This document shows positions 10,223-18,400 of a stretch of DNA of 64,000 nucleotides, piece after piece. The position numbers and the translations under genes are program-made. Position 1 is the stretch's first letter; each line of letters begins with the position of its first letter. Under the pieces are notes generated by a model that was not told the DNA's origin, made no database searches, and saw only the letters and a list, made by a program, of their open reading frames with translations. Source of the stretch: Nocardia bhagyanarayanae (GTDB taxonomy: Bacteria > Actinomycetota > Actinomycetes > Mycobacteriales > Mycobacteriaceae); assembly GCF_006716565.1 (NCBI RefSeq), contig NZ_VFPG01000001.1, positions 1,178,001 through 1,242,000 of the forward strand, given 5' to 3'.

Positions 10223-10642
10223 ATGATCGAACGCCCACGCACCGATGCCGCGACCAGCGCCCGGCTCGCCAGGCAGCGGCGCAGCGGGACCGCGCCCGAG
10301 CTGGCGCTACGGCGGGAGCTGCACCGGCGCGGGCTGCGCTATTTCGTGGACCGCGCGCCCCTTCGCGGCCAACGCCGACGCGCCGACGTCGTCTTTCCGC
10401 GGCGCAAGGTCGCGGTGTACGTCGACGGATGCTTCTGGCACAGCTGTCCGGAGCACGCGACCTATCCGAAGAACAACGCCGAATGGTGGGCGGCCAAGCT
10501 CGCGGGCAATGTCGCCCGCGACCGCGCCACCGACGCGACACTGCACGCCGCCGGATGGCAGGTGGTGCGGATCTGGGAACACGAGAATCCGGCCGCGGCG
10601 GCCGATCGGGTGCAGGCCGCGCTGGGCCGGGAACCCGGCTGA
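10223..10642 (+). CDS. vsr: Very-short-patch repair endonuclease Vsr
   Basis: This 139-residue endonuclease nicks 5' of the T in T:G mismatches formed by deamination of 5-methylcytosine at the site of the partner methylase. The family core is present: the N-terminal RRSGTAPELALRREL helix, RADVVFPRRKVAVYVDGCFWH with the metal-binding aspartate, SCPEHATYPKNN, and the C-terminal VVRIWEHE. Length matches the family (about 140-155 residues). It lies five bases downstream of the methyltransferase and is almost certainly co-expressed with it. Confidence 0.93.
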   Translation: MIERPRTDAATSARLARQRRSGTAPELALRRELHRRGLRYFVDRAPLRGQRRRADVVFPRRKVAVYVDGCFWHSCPEHATYPKNNAEWWAAKLAGNVARDRATDATLHAAGWQVVRIWEHENPAAAADRVQAALGREPG

Positions 10643-10712
10643 CGCCTGGACAGGCACTGCCGGACGCAGTCCGTCGACACCGCGCATGGCCGGAGCGAAG
10701 GCGGAGGTACGC

Positions 10713-10826
10713 CTAACGGTGGCGCACGCGCACCAGCGTCCGCGGCGCGTGGGCGGCGAGATAACCCGACACCGCCATCGTCGCCATCATCGCCAAACCG
10801 GCGGCGGCTGTCGCGTATCCGATCAT
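10713..10826 (-). CDS. Small membrane peptide, 37 residues, unknown function
   Basis: ATG at 10826 is preceded by a near-perfect ribosome-binding site (AGGAGGT, reading on the minus strand from about 10837 to 10831) at ideal spacing. The peptide begins MIGYATAAAGLAMMATMAV and continues with SGYLAAHA, forming one hydrophobic helix, then ends in a short basic tail (PRTLVRVRHR). It stops with TAG at 10713. I do not recognise a family. A single membrane-spanning helix with a positive end would suit a small inner-membrane peptide with the tail in the cytoplasm. It sits between vsr and a divergent DUF998-like gene. Confidence 0.6.
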   Translation of the reverse strand: MIGYATAAAGLAMMATMAVSGYLAAHAPRTLVRVRHR

Positions 10827-10960
10827 GGAAACCTCCTCGCTTCCACTCCAGACTGGCCGGACAAGCTGACAGTAGCCTGTGCATCGCGTGTAGAAGCCGT
10901 GCGAACCGCGGAAAACACGCATTCTTCGCCTCGAACCGAGCACCGGACGGTTCGCCGACA

Positions 10961-11674
10961 ATGGGGAGGATGACCGACGACGGGAGCAGGCTCGCCGAAC
11001 GACGTGCGCCGATCGCGTCCTGGCTGATCGCCGCCGCGATCGCGATCGCCGGTCTCTGCTACTCGTCCTGGGTGCTGGAGTTCGTGCTGCCCGTCGACTC
11101 CGACCCGGTGAACTCCTTCCTCAGCGAACTCGACGCGGAAGGCAAGCCCTATCGCGAGGTGTTCGGGACGGCCGACAAGATCGTCGGCGCGCTGCTCATA
11201 CCCGCCGCGATCGCCGGACTGCTGATCTTTCCTCGGCGCGCGCTCACCAACGTCGGCTGGGTGGCGCTGGCCTGCTTCGGCGCGGCGACCATCGCCGACG
11301 CGCTGCTCCCGCTGCGCGACTGCACTCCCGGCGAGCCGGGTTGCGGCGAACCGAACCAGCTGTTCCCGCAGCTGCACCAACCGCACGCGCTGACCAGCAC
11401 GCTGGCGGTCACCTCGATCGCCGTCTCGGTCTTCGCCTTCAGCCTTGCGGCGTTCCGCTATCACCGCTGGCGGATTCTGCGCGAGTTCGGGGTTGTCGCG
11501 CTGGTGGCCGGGTCCGCGGCGACGGTGTGGATGCTGGTGGCCGACAACCTGTCCGGCGACTACGCGCTCGGCATCGCGCAGCGGATCCAGGTCGGGTCGA
11601 TGTCGCTGTGGTTGCTCACGCTGGCCGCCGCCGTGGTCGTGGAGGGCAGGGAGTGGGCCGAACCCGCAGACTAA
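10961..11674 (+). CDS. DUF998-like integral membrane protein
   Basis: The protein (237 residues) has about six predicted membrane helices: residues 20-42, 75-95, 98-118, 140-162, 172-192 and 205-228. The layout, the FLSEL segment after the first helix, and an extracytoplasmic loop with a close Cys pair (DCTPGEPGCGEP) fit the DUF998 family of bacterial membrane proteins, whose function is unknown. ATG 10961 and ATG 10970 are both possible; a GGGGAGG run touches the second with no spacer, so it may not act as its ribosome-binding site. RidA and the mycothiol-type enzyme follow on the same strand 40 bases downstream. Confidence 0.7.
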   Translation: MGRMTDDGSRLAERRAPIASWLIAAAIAIAGLCYSSWVLEFVLPVDSDPVNSFLSELDAEGKPYREVFGTADKIVGALLIPAAIAGLLIFPRRALTNVGWVALACFGAATIADALLPLRDCTPGEPGCGEPNQLFPQLHQPHALTSTLAVTSIAVSVFAFSLAAFRYHRWRILREFGVVALVAGSAATVWMLVADNLSGDYALGIAQRIQVGSMSLWLLTLAAAVVVEGREWAEPAD

Positions 11675-11714
11675 TTGGTGGCCAGGGCGGTTGGCGCTGA
11701 CGCATGCTGTCGCC

Positions 11715-12128
11715 ATGGCAGAGCGCGTGAACATCTCCTCCGAATCCGAGTTCGAAGACGTCGTCGGCTACTCGCGAGCGGTGCGCGTCGGCGACTTCGT
11801 CGCGGTCAGCGGGACCACCGCGGCCGGGCCGGGCGGGACCGCCGTCGGGGGCGACGACATCGGCGAGCAGACCAGGGAAGCCTTGCGCCGCATCGCCGTT
11901 GCGCTGGACGAAGCCGGGGCAAGCATGACCGACGTCGTCCGCACGCGGATCTTCGTCACCGATATCGCGCGGTGGCCCGAGGTCGCGGCCGCGCACGCCG
12001 AAGTGTTCGGATCGATCCGGCCCGCCGCGTCGATGTACGAAGTGCGCGCGCTCATCACGCCCGCGCTGCTGGTGGAGATCGAGGCCGACGCGATCGTGCG
12101 GCGGCACACATTAGAGTCGATGGCGTGA
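11715..12128 (+). CDS. RidA/YjgF family enamine/imine deaminase-like protein
   Basis: The 137-residue chorismate-mutase-like fold protein matches the RidA family in length and pattern: N-terminal SRAVRVGDFVAVSGTTA, a central helix EQTREALRRIAVALDEAGAS, DVVRTRIFVTDI, and the C-terminal RPAASMYEVRALI then LVEIEADAIV. The arginine that binds the substrate carboxylate in active RidA (normally in an RP...R/S segment) may be the Arg in RTRIFV; the exact subgroup is uncertain. Archetypal RidA hydrolyses reactive enamine/imine intermediates, but this subgroup is uncharacterised. Its TGA overlaps the GTG of the next gene by four bases (12125-12128), indicating coupled translation with the DinB-fold enzyme. 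Confidence 0.82.
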   Translation: MAERVNISSESEFEDVVGYSRAVRVGDFVAVSGTTAAGPGGTAVGGDDIGEQTREALRRIAVALDEAGASMTDVVRTRIFVTDIARWPEVAAAHAEVFGSIRPAASMYEVRALITPALLVEIEADAIVRRHTLESMA

Positions 12129-12853
12129 CCAGCGACGCGCAGGATCCCACACCGCACGAACTGCTCGACGAGGTCGCCGACGCGACCGCACGGTTGCTCG
12201 ACACCGTGCGCGGTCTCGGCGACGGCGATGTCATCGAACCTTCGCTGCTGCCGGGGTGGACTCGCGGGCACGTGCTCGCCCACCTCGCGCGCAACGCCGA
12301 CAGCCTGGTCAACCTTCTGATCTGGGCACGCACCGGCATCGAGACCCCGCAGTACGCCAGCCCGTTCCTGCGCGAGTTCGACATCGACGCGGGCGCGCCG
12401 CGGCCGGTCGCCGAACAGCTCCGCGACATCGAAGCCGCGGCCGGCCGCTGGTCCGCCCTCGCCACCACCGCGCCGCGGGAAGCCTGGACCGCCACGGTCC
12501 GCACCCGCGCGGGCCGCGCCATCCCGGCCGCCGAGATCCCGTGGATGCGCCTGCTCGAAGTCGAGATCCACCACGTGGACCTCGCCGCCTCCTATACCCC
12601 CGCCGACTGGCCCGCGTCCTTCGTCACCCGCGCCCTCCCCCGCGTCTCCGGCGACATCGCCAACCTCCTCACCCCCGACACTCCGCCCTTCGACATCCAA
12701 GCCACCGACCTCGACTTCACCACTTCGCTCACCCCCGGCGCCCCCACCCACACCGTCCTCGGCCCGGCCGCCTCCCTGCTCGCCTGGCTCATCGGCCGCT
12801 CTCCGGGCCAGGATCTGTCCGGTCCGCTGCCGGAGCTCCCAGCCTGGCGCTGA
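12125..12853 (+). CDS. Maleylpyruvate isomerase-family mycothiol-dependent enzyme
   Basis: The protein (242 residues) has an N-terminal DinB-like four-helix bundle and an SCP2-like C-terminal domain. Metal-ligand positions are seen in LLPGWTRGHVLAHLARN and in EVEIHHVDLAASY, the two hallmarks of mycothiol-dependent maleylpyruvate isomerases. Length and C-terminal LLAWLIGR agree with the family. The true enzyme isomerises maleylpyruvate in gentisate degradation; no gentisate genes are near, so the substrate here is unknown and a general mycothiol S-transferase role is possible. The GTG start overlaps the ridA-like stop. The next gene is convergent with only six bases between the stops. Confidence 0.82.
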   Translation: MTSDAQDPTPHELLDEVADATARLLDTVRGLGDGDVIEPSLLPGWTRGHVLAHLARNADSLVNLLIWARTGIETPQYASPFLREFDIDAGAPRPVAEQLRDIEAAAGRWSALATTAPREAWTATVRTRAGRAIPAAEIPWMRLLEVEIHHVDLAASYTPADWPASFVTRALPRVSGDIANLLTPDTPPFDIQATDLDFTTSLTPGAPTHTVLGPAASLLAWLIGRSPGQDLSGPLPELPAWR

Positions 12854-12859
12854 GCGGCG

Positions 12860-15646
12860 TCACCGATCCGGCCGGGTGAACCATTCGACGCCGTCGTTGA
12901 CGGTCTTGACCAGCGTGCCGTTCTCGACCAGCTTGTCGACGAAGGAGATGGCCTGATCCGACCGCGCCCCCGTCCTTGCGAGCACCTGGGGCAGGTCGAG
13001 CTTGTTCGATCCGATCGTTTCGACGATGTCGCGTTTGCGCAGCGTGTCCAGCGCCGTCGTCACATCGAGCCTGCGCACCACGCGCCCGTCCGCGAGCTGC
13101 TTCTTTTCGGCGGTCTCCAGCAGCAGGGTTCGGACGTGCGCGGCGTCGAGCGTGCGGTCGGTCGCCCAGACGATCAGCGCCGCGATGGCCGCTTCGGTCT
13201 CCGCCGACGTGCCGGACTGCGTCGGGTCGACGACGACATCGACCGGCCCGGCATGGTCGACGGCGCCCGCGATCAACAGGCGCCGCCGCGCGGCGCCCGA
13301 GGCGTGCCCGACCCCCGAGGCCGCGGCACCGACGACGAGGTGGTCCCGGCCGTGCAGCATCGCCGCGTCCGAGACGTCGTCCACCACGACGATGTCGGCG
13401 CAGGCCTGCTGGGCGAACCGATCTCGATCCGGCACACCGTCGAGGGGAACCACTTCGGCGAAAACGGCCGCGCTGTCGCTGGTTCCGAAGAGGACCGCAC
13501 GGCCCGCGACGCCGCGTTCTCCGGCGAACTGGGTGATCGTGCGCGCGAGCTCACTCGCGGTGTCCGACTCGGCCCCGGCGAGGGCGAGCCGCAGCGGGCG
13601 CTTCGTCCTGCCCGGGTCCGCCGCCGCGGTGAACAGGTCCTGCGCGTCCGCCGGTGCGGCGACCTCCTCGACGTTCTCGCGCGCGAGGACCGCGAGCGAT
13701 TCCGCCGATGGTGGAGTGGCTAGTGAGCGCACTCGATCGGCGAGCTGGTCCCACTGTTCGAGGCGCGGCAGATCGGCGTACAGGCGCGAGAGCACGGCGG
13801 GTCCGAACCGGACGAGGACCGGCTGGTTGCTGCGGATCCACTGCCACACCTCCGGCCAGGCCAGCAGGTCCAGCCGTATCTCCCTGGTACGCGACGGCAT
13901 GTCGGCGCGGTCGGTCAGCCCGGTTACGCCGTTGGTCGAGGTGATCGCGACCCGGGCGGGCAGGCGGCGCTCCAGCAGTTCCGCGAGCGCGCGCAACGCG
14001 GCGGCGCCTCGCTCGTCGCCCGCGAGCAGTTCCGCCTCGTCGACGGCGAGGACGAAGCGCGTGTGCTCGAGCTTGCCGAGCAGGTTTCCCCACAGATCGA
14101 TCGGGTCCTTCGCCAGGCTGCCGCGTGGCAGCCGCATGCCGCTGTCCGTCATCGCGGCGGCCACGGCGTCGTGCAGTATCCCGACCGGATTGTGATCCCG
14201 GCGCCTGAACTCGGACTCTTCGAGCAACCAGCGAGCGCCGACGAACACCCGGACGACGTCGTCGTCGAGATCGTCGAGCACGCGGTCCACGAACGCCGAC
14301 TTGCCGCTGCCCGCGACACCTTTGACGTGCAGGAGCCTGGCAGGCGTCTTCCCGGCCAGTACATCGATGGCTTGCCGCAGTTCGGTCAGGCGCGAGATGA
14401 ACCTCGGGTCGCCCTGCGCGATGCCGAACGGGCGGTAGACGCGCGGCCGCAAGACGATCGGCCTGCCGCGAGTGCGCTTGTCGATCAGCGCGCCCGGCTC
14501 GTTGGCGCCGACGTGCAGCGTCGGCACCACCCAGTTCAGCAGGGCCCCGCCGGAGAATTCGTCGGTCGCGATCGCCTGTCTGGCCAGGCGCAGCGCCGTC
14601 GCCACCGTGTGCCCCGCGGCGAGCGATTCGTAGAAGGAGCTGGTGAAGATCTTCTCGGTGCCGAACGGCAGCACCGTCTGCATGCCGATGACCATCGGGC
14701 AGACGTCGCGCACGAAGTGGTCGGCGGTGGACATCTGACCGCGCCAGTCGTCACCGGCGGCAGCGGCGGGGGCCCGGGCGGTCTCGCACCCCGCGAAGAC
14801 CGCCAGTCGCAGGTCGGGTAGTTCGGAGAGGATCTTGCAGAGTTCCGCGTTGTGCACGAAACGGCCACGGCCGCTGGGGTCTTCGAGCTTGAAGCCGTTC
14901 GGCGCGGCATGCCCGAGGTAGTGGAAGACATGGAACCCGTCGGCTTGGCGGCGAATCGTCTGCCGGATTCGCTCGGTCGACGGCCGGTCCTCGACAACGA
15001 TGTTGAGCCTGCCCTGCCGCACGAGCGGTTGCAGCCCGTCGAGCAAGGCGCGCTTCGCCGCGTACAGGTCGAACAGCGCCTCCCGATTCTCCTCGCCGAC
15101 CTTCGGCATCGGGCTGGACATGACGATCAGGACGTTCAACGGCGCTTCGATCGGTTCCGGCGCCTGCTGAACCGGATAGGTGCGGAAACGCCCGAGCCGC
15201 AGGATGTGGGTGTCCTTGGCGCAGCCGAGGAAGTCGACTCCGTCGGCGATGCCGTCCTCGGGGTCGAGCAGCAGTTCCCACGGCCAGGCGTTGACGTGCT
15301 GGGGCGCCGATTGGACGCGCACGAGCACCTGCGCCCCGGCGTGCCGGGCCGCGCCTCGCGTTCGCCCGAAAAGATTGTCGATCTCGGGTACTTCGAACAC
15401 CAGTCGCGTCAGGACACGCCCGATGTCGACGGCCGTCGATTCGACGCCGGAACAAGCATTGCGCACGACCGCGTTGAGCCACTCGGACGGCGATCCGAAG
15501 CCCTCCGGCAGGGTCCAGGTGGGCGGCGGGCGCGGCACGGCGTACACCGCGCCTTGCGGCGAGGACGCCGAGACCCACACGCGCCCACCGGCATCCAGCA
15601 CGCTGATGTCGAATCGGTGGAAGGCCTGCGCGGGGTCCGGGGGCAT
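12860..15646 (-). CDS. CHAT-protease / STAND-like NTPase fusion protein
   Basis: This 928-residue protein has three parts. Residues about 1-140 are a beta-rich N-terminal region. Residues about 150-400 form a CHAT (caspase-like) domain with the catalytic His in FHYLGHAAPNG and Cys in AVFAGCETARAP. Residues about 430-620 are a P-loop NTPase with Walker A GVAGSGKSAF and Walker B RFVLAVDEAEL. The remainder contains a second alpha/beta segment (about 690-810) and ends in winged-helix-like segments. CHAT-NTPase fusions act as sensor/protease modules in bacterial conflict and programmed-death systems. It lies two bases downstream of the lipase stop and clearly shares an operon with it and with the broken protease/nuclease gene upstream. 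What it senses or cleaves cannot be read from the sequence. Confidence 0.85.
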   Translation of the reverse strand: MPPDPAQAFHRFDISVLDAGGRVWVSASSPQGAVYAVPRPPPTWTLPEGFGSPSEWLNAVVRNACSGVESTAVDIGRVLTRLVFEVPEIDNLFGRTRGAARHAGAQVLVRVQSAPQHVNAWPWELLLDPEDGIADGVDFLGCAKDTHILRLGRFRTYPVQQAPEPIEAPLNVLIVMSSPMPKVGEENREALFDLYAAKRALLDGLQPLVRQGRLNIVVEDRPSTERIRQTIRRQADGFHVFHYLGHAAPNGFKLEDPSGRGRFVHNAELCKILSELPDLRLAVFAGCETARAPAAAAGDDWRGQMSTADHFVRDVCPMVIGMQTVLPFGTEKIFTSSFYESLAAGHTVATALRLARQAIATDEFSGGALLNWVVPTLHVGANEPGALIDKRTRGRPIVLRPRVYRPFGIAQGDPRFISRLTELRQAIDVLAGKTPARLLHVKGVAGSGKSAFVDRVLDDLDDDVVRVFVGARWLLEESEFRRRDHNPVGILHDAVAAAMTDSGMRLPRGSLAKDPIDLWGNLLGKLEHTRFVLAVDEAELLAGDERGAAALRALAELLERRLPARVAITSTNGVTGLTDRADMPSRTREIRLDLLAWPEVWQWIRSNQPVLVRFGPAVLSRLYADLPRLEQWDQLADRVRSLATPPSAESLAVLARENVEEVAAPADAQDLFTAAADPGRTKRPLRLALAGAESDTASELARTITQFAGERGVAGRAVLFGTSDSAAVFAEVVPLDGVPDRDRFAQQACADIVVVDDVSDAAMLHGRDHLVVGAAASGVGHASGAARRRLLIAGAVDHAGPVDVVVDPTQSGTSAETEAAIAALIVWATDRTLDAAHVRTLLLETAEKKQLADGRVVRRLDVTTALDTLRKRDIVETIGSNKLDLPQVLARTGARSDQAISFVDKLVENGTLVKTVNDGVEWFTRPDR

Positions 15647-15648
15647 CG

Positions 15649-17055
15649 CTATCCCGGTCCTTCCGCGCTGCGGGCGAGCTCATCGATGTCCACTACGCTC
15701 ACCAGATCGGTCACCGGGTGGACGGTCTCGGCGGCCACGGTCACCCGGTAGTCACCGGGGAGCAGGTTGGCCAGAGTGGCCTGTCGCCAACCGTCGGACG
15801 CCTCGGTCAGCGGATACCTGGTGGTCACGCCGCGGCCGAGATCCTCCACCGTCGCGACCAAGGGCGCCGCGGGGTCGGCGGTTTTCGCGCGCACGACCAT
15901 CGGTTCGTCGGTGGTGACGTCCTCCACCTCGAGCGCGACCGGGTCCTTCACGGCGGGGAAGACGTCGACATGGTCGAGGTCGGGTGCCGTCACCAGGCCG
16001 ACGACGTGGTCGAGCACCGGATCGTCGTTCTGCAGCGACCCGTGCTTCTGGCTAACGAACGAGACGTTGCGCCAGCCGTCCATCAGCTCGTGCGGGACGG
16101 CGGACACCTTCGGGACCGTGCTGTCGCCGCCGTCCTCGCCCGCCGCCTTGCGCGCCCAGAGCACCTCGAGCCGGCCGTCGGTGAGTTTCGCGGCCCACCG
16201 CGTCGGCTGGAAGTCGCCGATGACCGGCCGGATCTCGTAACCGGGGCCGTTTGCGCGGATCCGGTCGTCGACCTGTTCGCGCAGGCCGCGGTGCAGCTCG
16301 ACGGCATCCTTCAGGCGGGCGACGTCCACGCCGGTGCGGCTCCAGTCCAGGCTGACGTCATCGAGATTCAGCCATTTGCCGTCCGCCCCGGCCACGCAGC
16401 GGTACGACGGCAGCAGCTGATACGCCGAGGTGAACGAGCGCAGCAGATCGGAGAGGTCGACGTCGAACGGTCCCCAGCTCTTGCGGAACCCGTTCGCCAG
16501 GAATTCGAGGGCATTGACCGACCCGGAATAGGGCGTCCCGAAGGTGATCAGCCTGCGGGTGTCCTTCCATCCGTCGAACTGCTCCAGGTAGAGCCGCGAG
16601 ACGATGCCGCCCATCGAGTGCCCGATCAGGACCAGTTTCGCGTCGGCTGCGCCGGACTTCTCCCGCCAATTACGCAGCCAGTCGTGCGCCGACCTGGCGA
16701 GTTTCGCCGCGGCCGCCCGGTTGTCGCGCCGCCAGTCGTAGGGGAACTCGAAATAGTTCTCGCCCTCGACCGCCCCGCACCGCTTCACCAACTGGTCGCG
16801 GCATCGGGTATATCCGTCGATCTTCCAATCCAGACCGGGCACGATGTGCAGATCCGGCACGACCCGCGTCGCGACGACGCCGTCCACGTCGGCGGCAGCG
16901 GGATCATCGCCGTCCAGCCGCAGTCTCTTGATGCTGCGTCCGAGGGACAACACTCCGCGCAGGACCGCGCCCGGCGTCGGAGCCCACAACTCCTTGCCGT
17001 CGCGTGCCAGCACGGAACCGCCGATACCCGGTATCAACACGACCACGTCCCGCAT
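15649..17055 (-). CDS. LCAT/PGAP1-type alpha/beta-hydrolase (putative lipase effector)
   Basis: This 468-residue alpha/beta-hydrolase begins MRDVVVLIPGIGGSVL, the oxyanion region of the lecithin:cholesterol acyltransferase/PGAP1 group. The nucleophile elbow is LVLIGHSMGGIVSR (Ser about residue 146), the acid is probably Asp in DGGDSTVPKVSA (about 315), and the histidine is in VSQKHGSLQND (about 340). After about residue 360 comes an extra beta-rich domain. There is no signal peptide, so it is probably cytoplasmic. ATG 17055 is preceded by GGAGG. It sits between the broken protease/nuclease gene and the CHAT-NTPase in one operon, so a membrane-damaging effector role released or activated by the CHAT protease is a reasonable inference. 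An ordinary esterase is the alternative. Confidence 0.82.
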   Translation of the reverse strand: MRDVVVLIPGIGGSVLARDGKELWAPTPGAVLRGVLSLGRSIKRLRLDGDDPAAADVDGVVATRVVPDLHIVPGLDWKIDGYTRCRDQLVKRCGAVEGENYFEFPYDWRRDNRAAAAKLARSAHDWLRNWREKSGAADAKLVLIGHSMGGIVSRLYLEQFDGWKDTRRLITFGTPYSGSVNALEFLANGFRKSWGPFDVDLSDLLRSFTSAYQLLPSYRCVAGADGKWLNLDDVSLDWSRTGVDVARLKDAVELHRGLREQVDDRIRANGPGYEIRPVIGDFQPTRWAAKLTDGRLEVLWARKAAGEDGGDSTVPKVSAVPHELMDGWRNVSFVSQKHGSLQNDDPVLDHVVGLVTAPDLDHVDVFPAVKDPVALEVEDVTTDEPMVVRAKTADPAAPLVATVEDLGRGVTTRYPLTEASDGWRQATLANLLPGDYRVTVAAETVHPVTDLVSVVDIDELARSAEGPG

Positions 17056-17122
17056 GACTGGCCTCCGTCCGTTCGTCCGCGGAAGAGTTCGATCTTCATC
17101 GTCCCGCGTTTCGCGGCCGGAA

Positions 17123-18148
17123 TCACGAGTACTCCGCTACTCGAATGCGGTGGTCAGACGGTTTTCGCGGCGGCGGGCGGCACCATTGGATATCGGCGAT
17201 CGTGTCCAGTGGCCGTCGTCGCTCGATGCCTTCGGGCACGGTGAATGTGTCCGCTTTGCGAAGTTCCGCACCGAAGCGCACCCCCGGAAGCGCCGCCCAC
17301 AGCAGGTCGGCGCGGCGGGCGATATGTCCGCGGTCGAGACGGTTGTCGCGGTAGAGCCGTGGTCGTCCCGTCGCCTTCTTCGAACAACCACACCGATCCG
17401 GAGTCACCGCCTCGGCTGATCTCGTCGTGGGCCGCGGGCCTGGCCGGGTCGGGTCCGATCTCGAAGCACCCGATGTTGTGCACCCCCGCGCCGCCGTATC
17501 GCAACTTCACGATGGTGTCGATCCGTCCGTGCGTGACGCCGGTGGTGCGGCCGCTCTCGACGACCTTGTCACCGAGCTCGGGCTCGCCCAATTGTGCTGG
17601 GGTGATGTCGATTCCGAGAACGCTGTCATCGAATCGACGGTCGCGACGGCGCAGTCGCCGGCGATCCCGAGATGCGAGCGATTCAGCACCCCGAGGCGAT
17701 TGCGGTCGATCCGGTTGTCGTCGCGCGGCCCCGGCTGAACGACGCTCTCGCCGATCCGGCCGCCGGGGCCGTGCAGTACATGCCAATTGCTCAGCACCAG
17801 CGGTGTGCCGTCGTGTTTGTCGTACACGATGCAGCCGACCGTGCCCACCGTGCCCTTGACGTTCGAGACGCTGATGCCGGGCCGAATCGGATCGCACCTG
17901 ACCTTGGTCGGCGGCGGCTCCGGTTCCGCGCCGACACGGAACGACGGTTCGCAACTGCGCTGGATCACATCGGTCGGCACGGCGACGCCGTCCACCTCGA
18001 TGGAATCCGGAATAGCTTCGGTGTTCAGGGCTTCCAACGCCTCTGGTTCGACCTTCGAGTCGACCGTGAACTGCACCGCGAGCTGTTCGCACACCCCCGG
18101 ACCCGATCGGCCCGCCTCCGCCCAAGACTCCCGCGACCCCACCTCCAC
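17123..18148 (-). pseudogene. Decayed trypsin-like protease / NUC1-type nuclease fusion gene
   Basis: Three reading frames must be joined to recover the protein. Frame one (18148 to about 17635) gives a trypsin-like domain with catalytic His in VLSNWHVLHGPGG and Asp in GIAGDCAVATV. A single-base loss near 17635 shifts to frame two, which continues FDDSVLGIDITPAQLGEPE and carries the catalytic Ser in RGGDSGSVW. Near 17365 it jumps to frame three, which reads RLYRDNRLDRGHIARRADLL, the DRGH active site of NUC1-type (DNA/RNA non-specific) nucleases, followed at once by ADTFTVPEGIERR, which in such fusions I recall as the extreme C-terminus. So most of the nuclease domain is deleted, and the true N-terminus is missing too. 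It lies 67 bases upstream of the lipase on the same strand. Multiple independent lesions argue against a sequencing error or programmed frameshift. Confidence 0.78.
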
Positions 18149-18204
18149 CAGACGCGTACTTCGCTACCCGCGTTCTCCGATATCCACTACGCATATCCCC
18201 GATC

Positions 18205-18400
18205 ACTCCGACTGGAGCCCGAAGGGATTCGAACCGTTGCGGCGAAGAACACCGCAGCCGCGTGATTGCTCATACGACGTTCACCCCGTACATCGAGGTG
18301 TTCCCGTGGCCGTACCCGCTGCCGACGACAGCGCCGGACTTCTGTGGGTTTCCATCGGGCTCGTTTAGCGTCGCCCCGCAACTCGAGGAGGACGGGCACG
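18205..18400 (-). ncRNA. Candidate omega RNA / right end of the TnpB element
   Basis: In TnpB elements the guide (omega) RNA overlaps the 3' end of tnpB and runs to the element's right end. Here the tnpB stop is at 18270, and the minus strand beyond it carries GGTTCGAATCCCTTCGGG (from about 18233 down) that can fold as a short CCC-TTC-GGG hairpin and looks superficially like a tRNA T-arm. Shortly beyond it begins the truncated protease gene. The boundaries given are approximate and rest on position and a small hairpin only. Confidence 0.3.

Noticed and set aside
17600..17660. Programmed ribosomal frameshift in the protease gene
   Set aside because: No slippery heptamer or following structure is evident, and further deletions downstream show the gene is simply broken.
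18211..18233. tRNA 3'-end-like sequence that might be an attachment-site remnant
   Set aside because: The T-stem would have a mismatch, no matching 5' half is found, and it differs from the three tRNAs in the window. Position suggests it is part of the TnpB element's right end instead.
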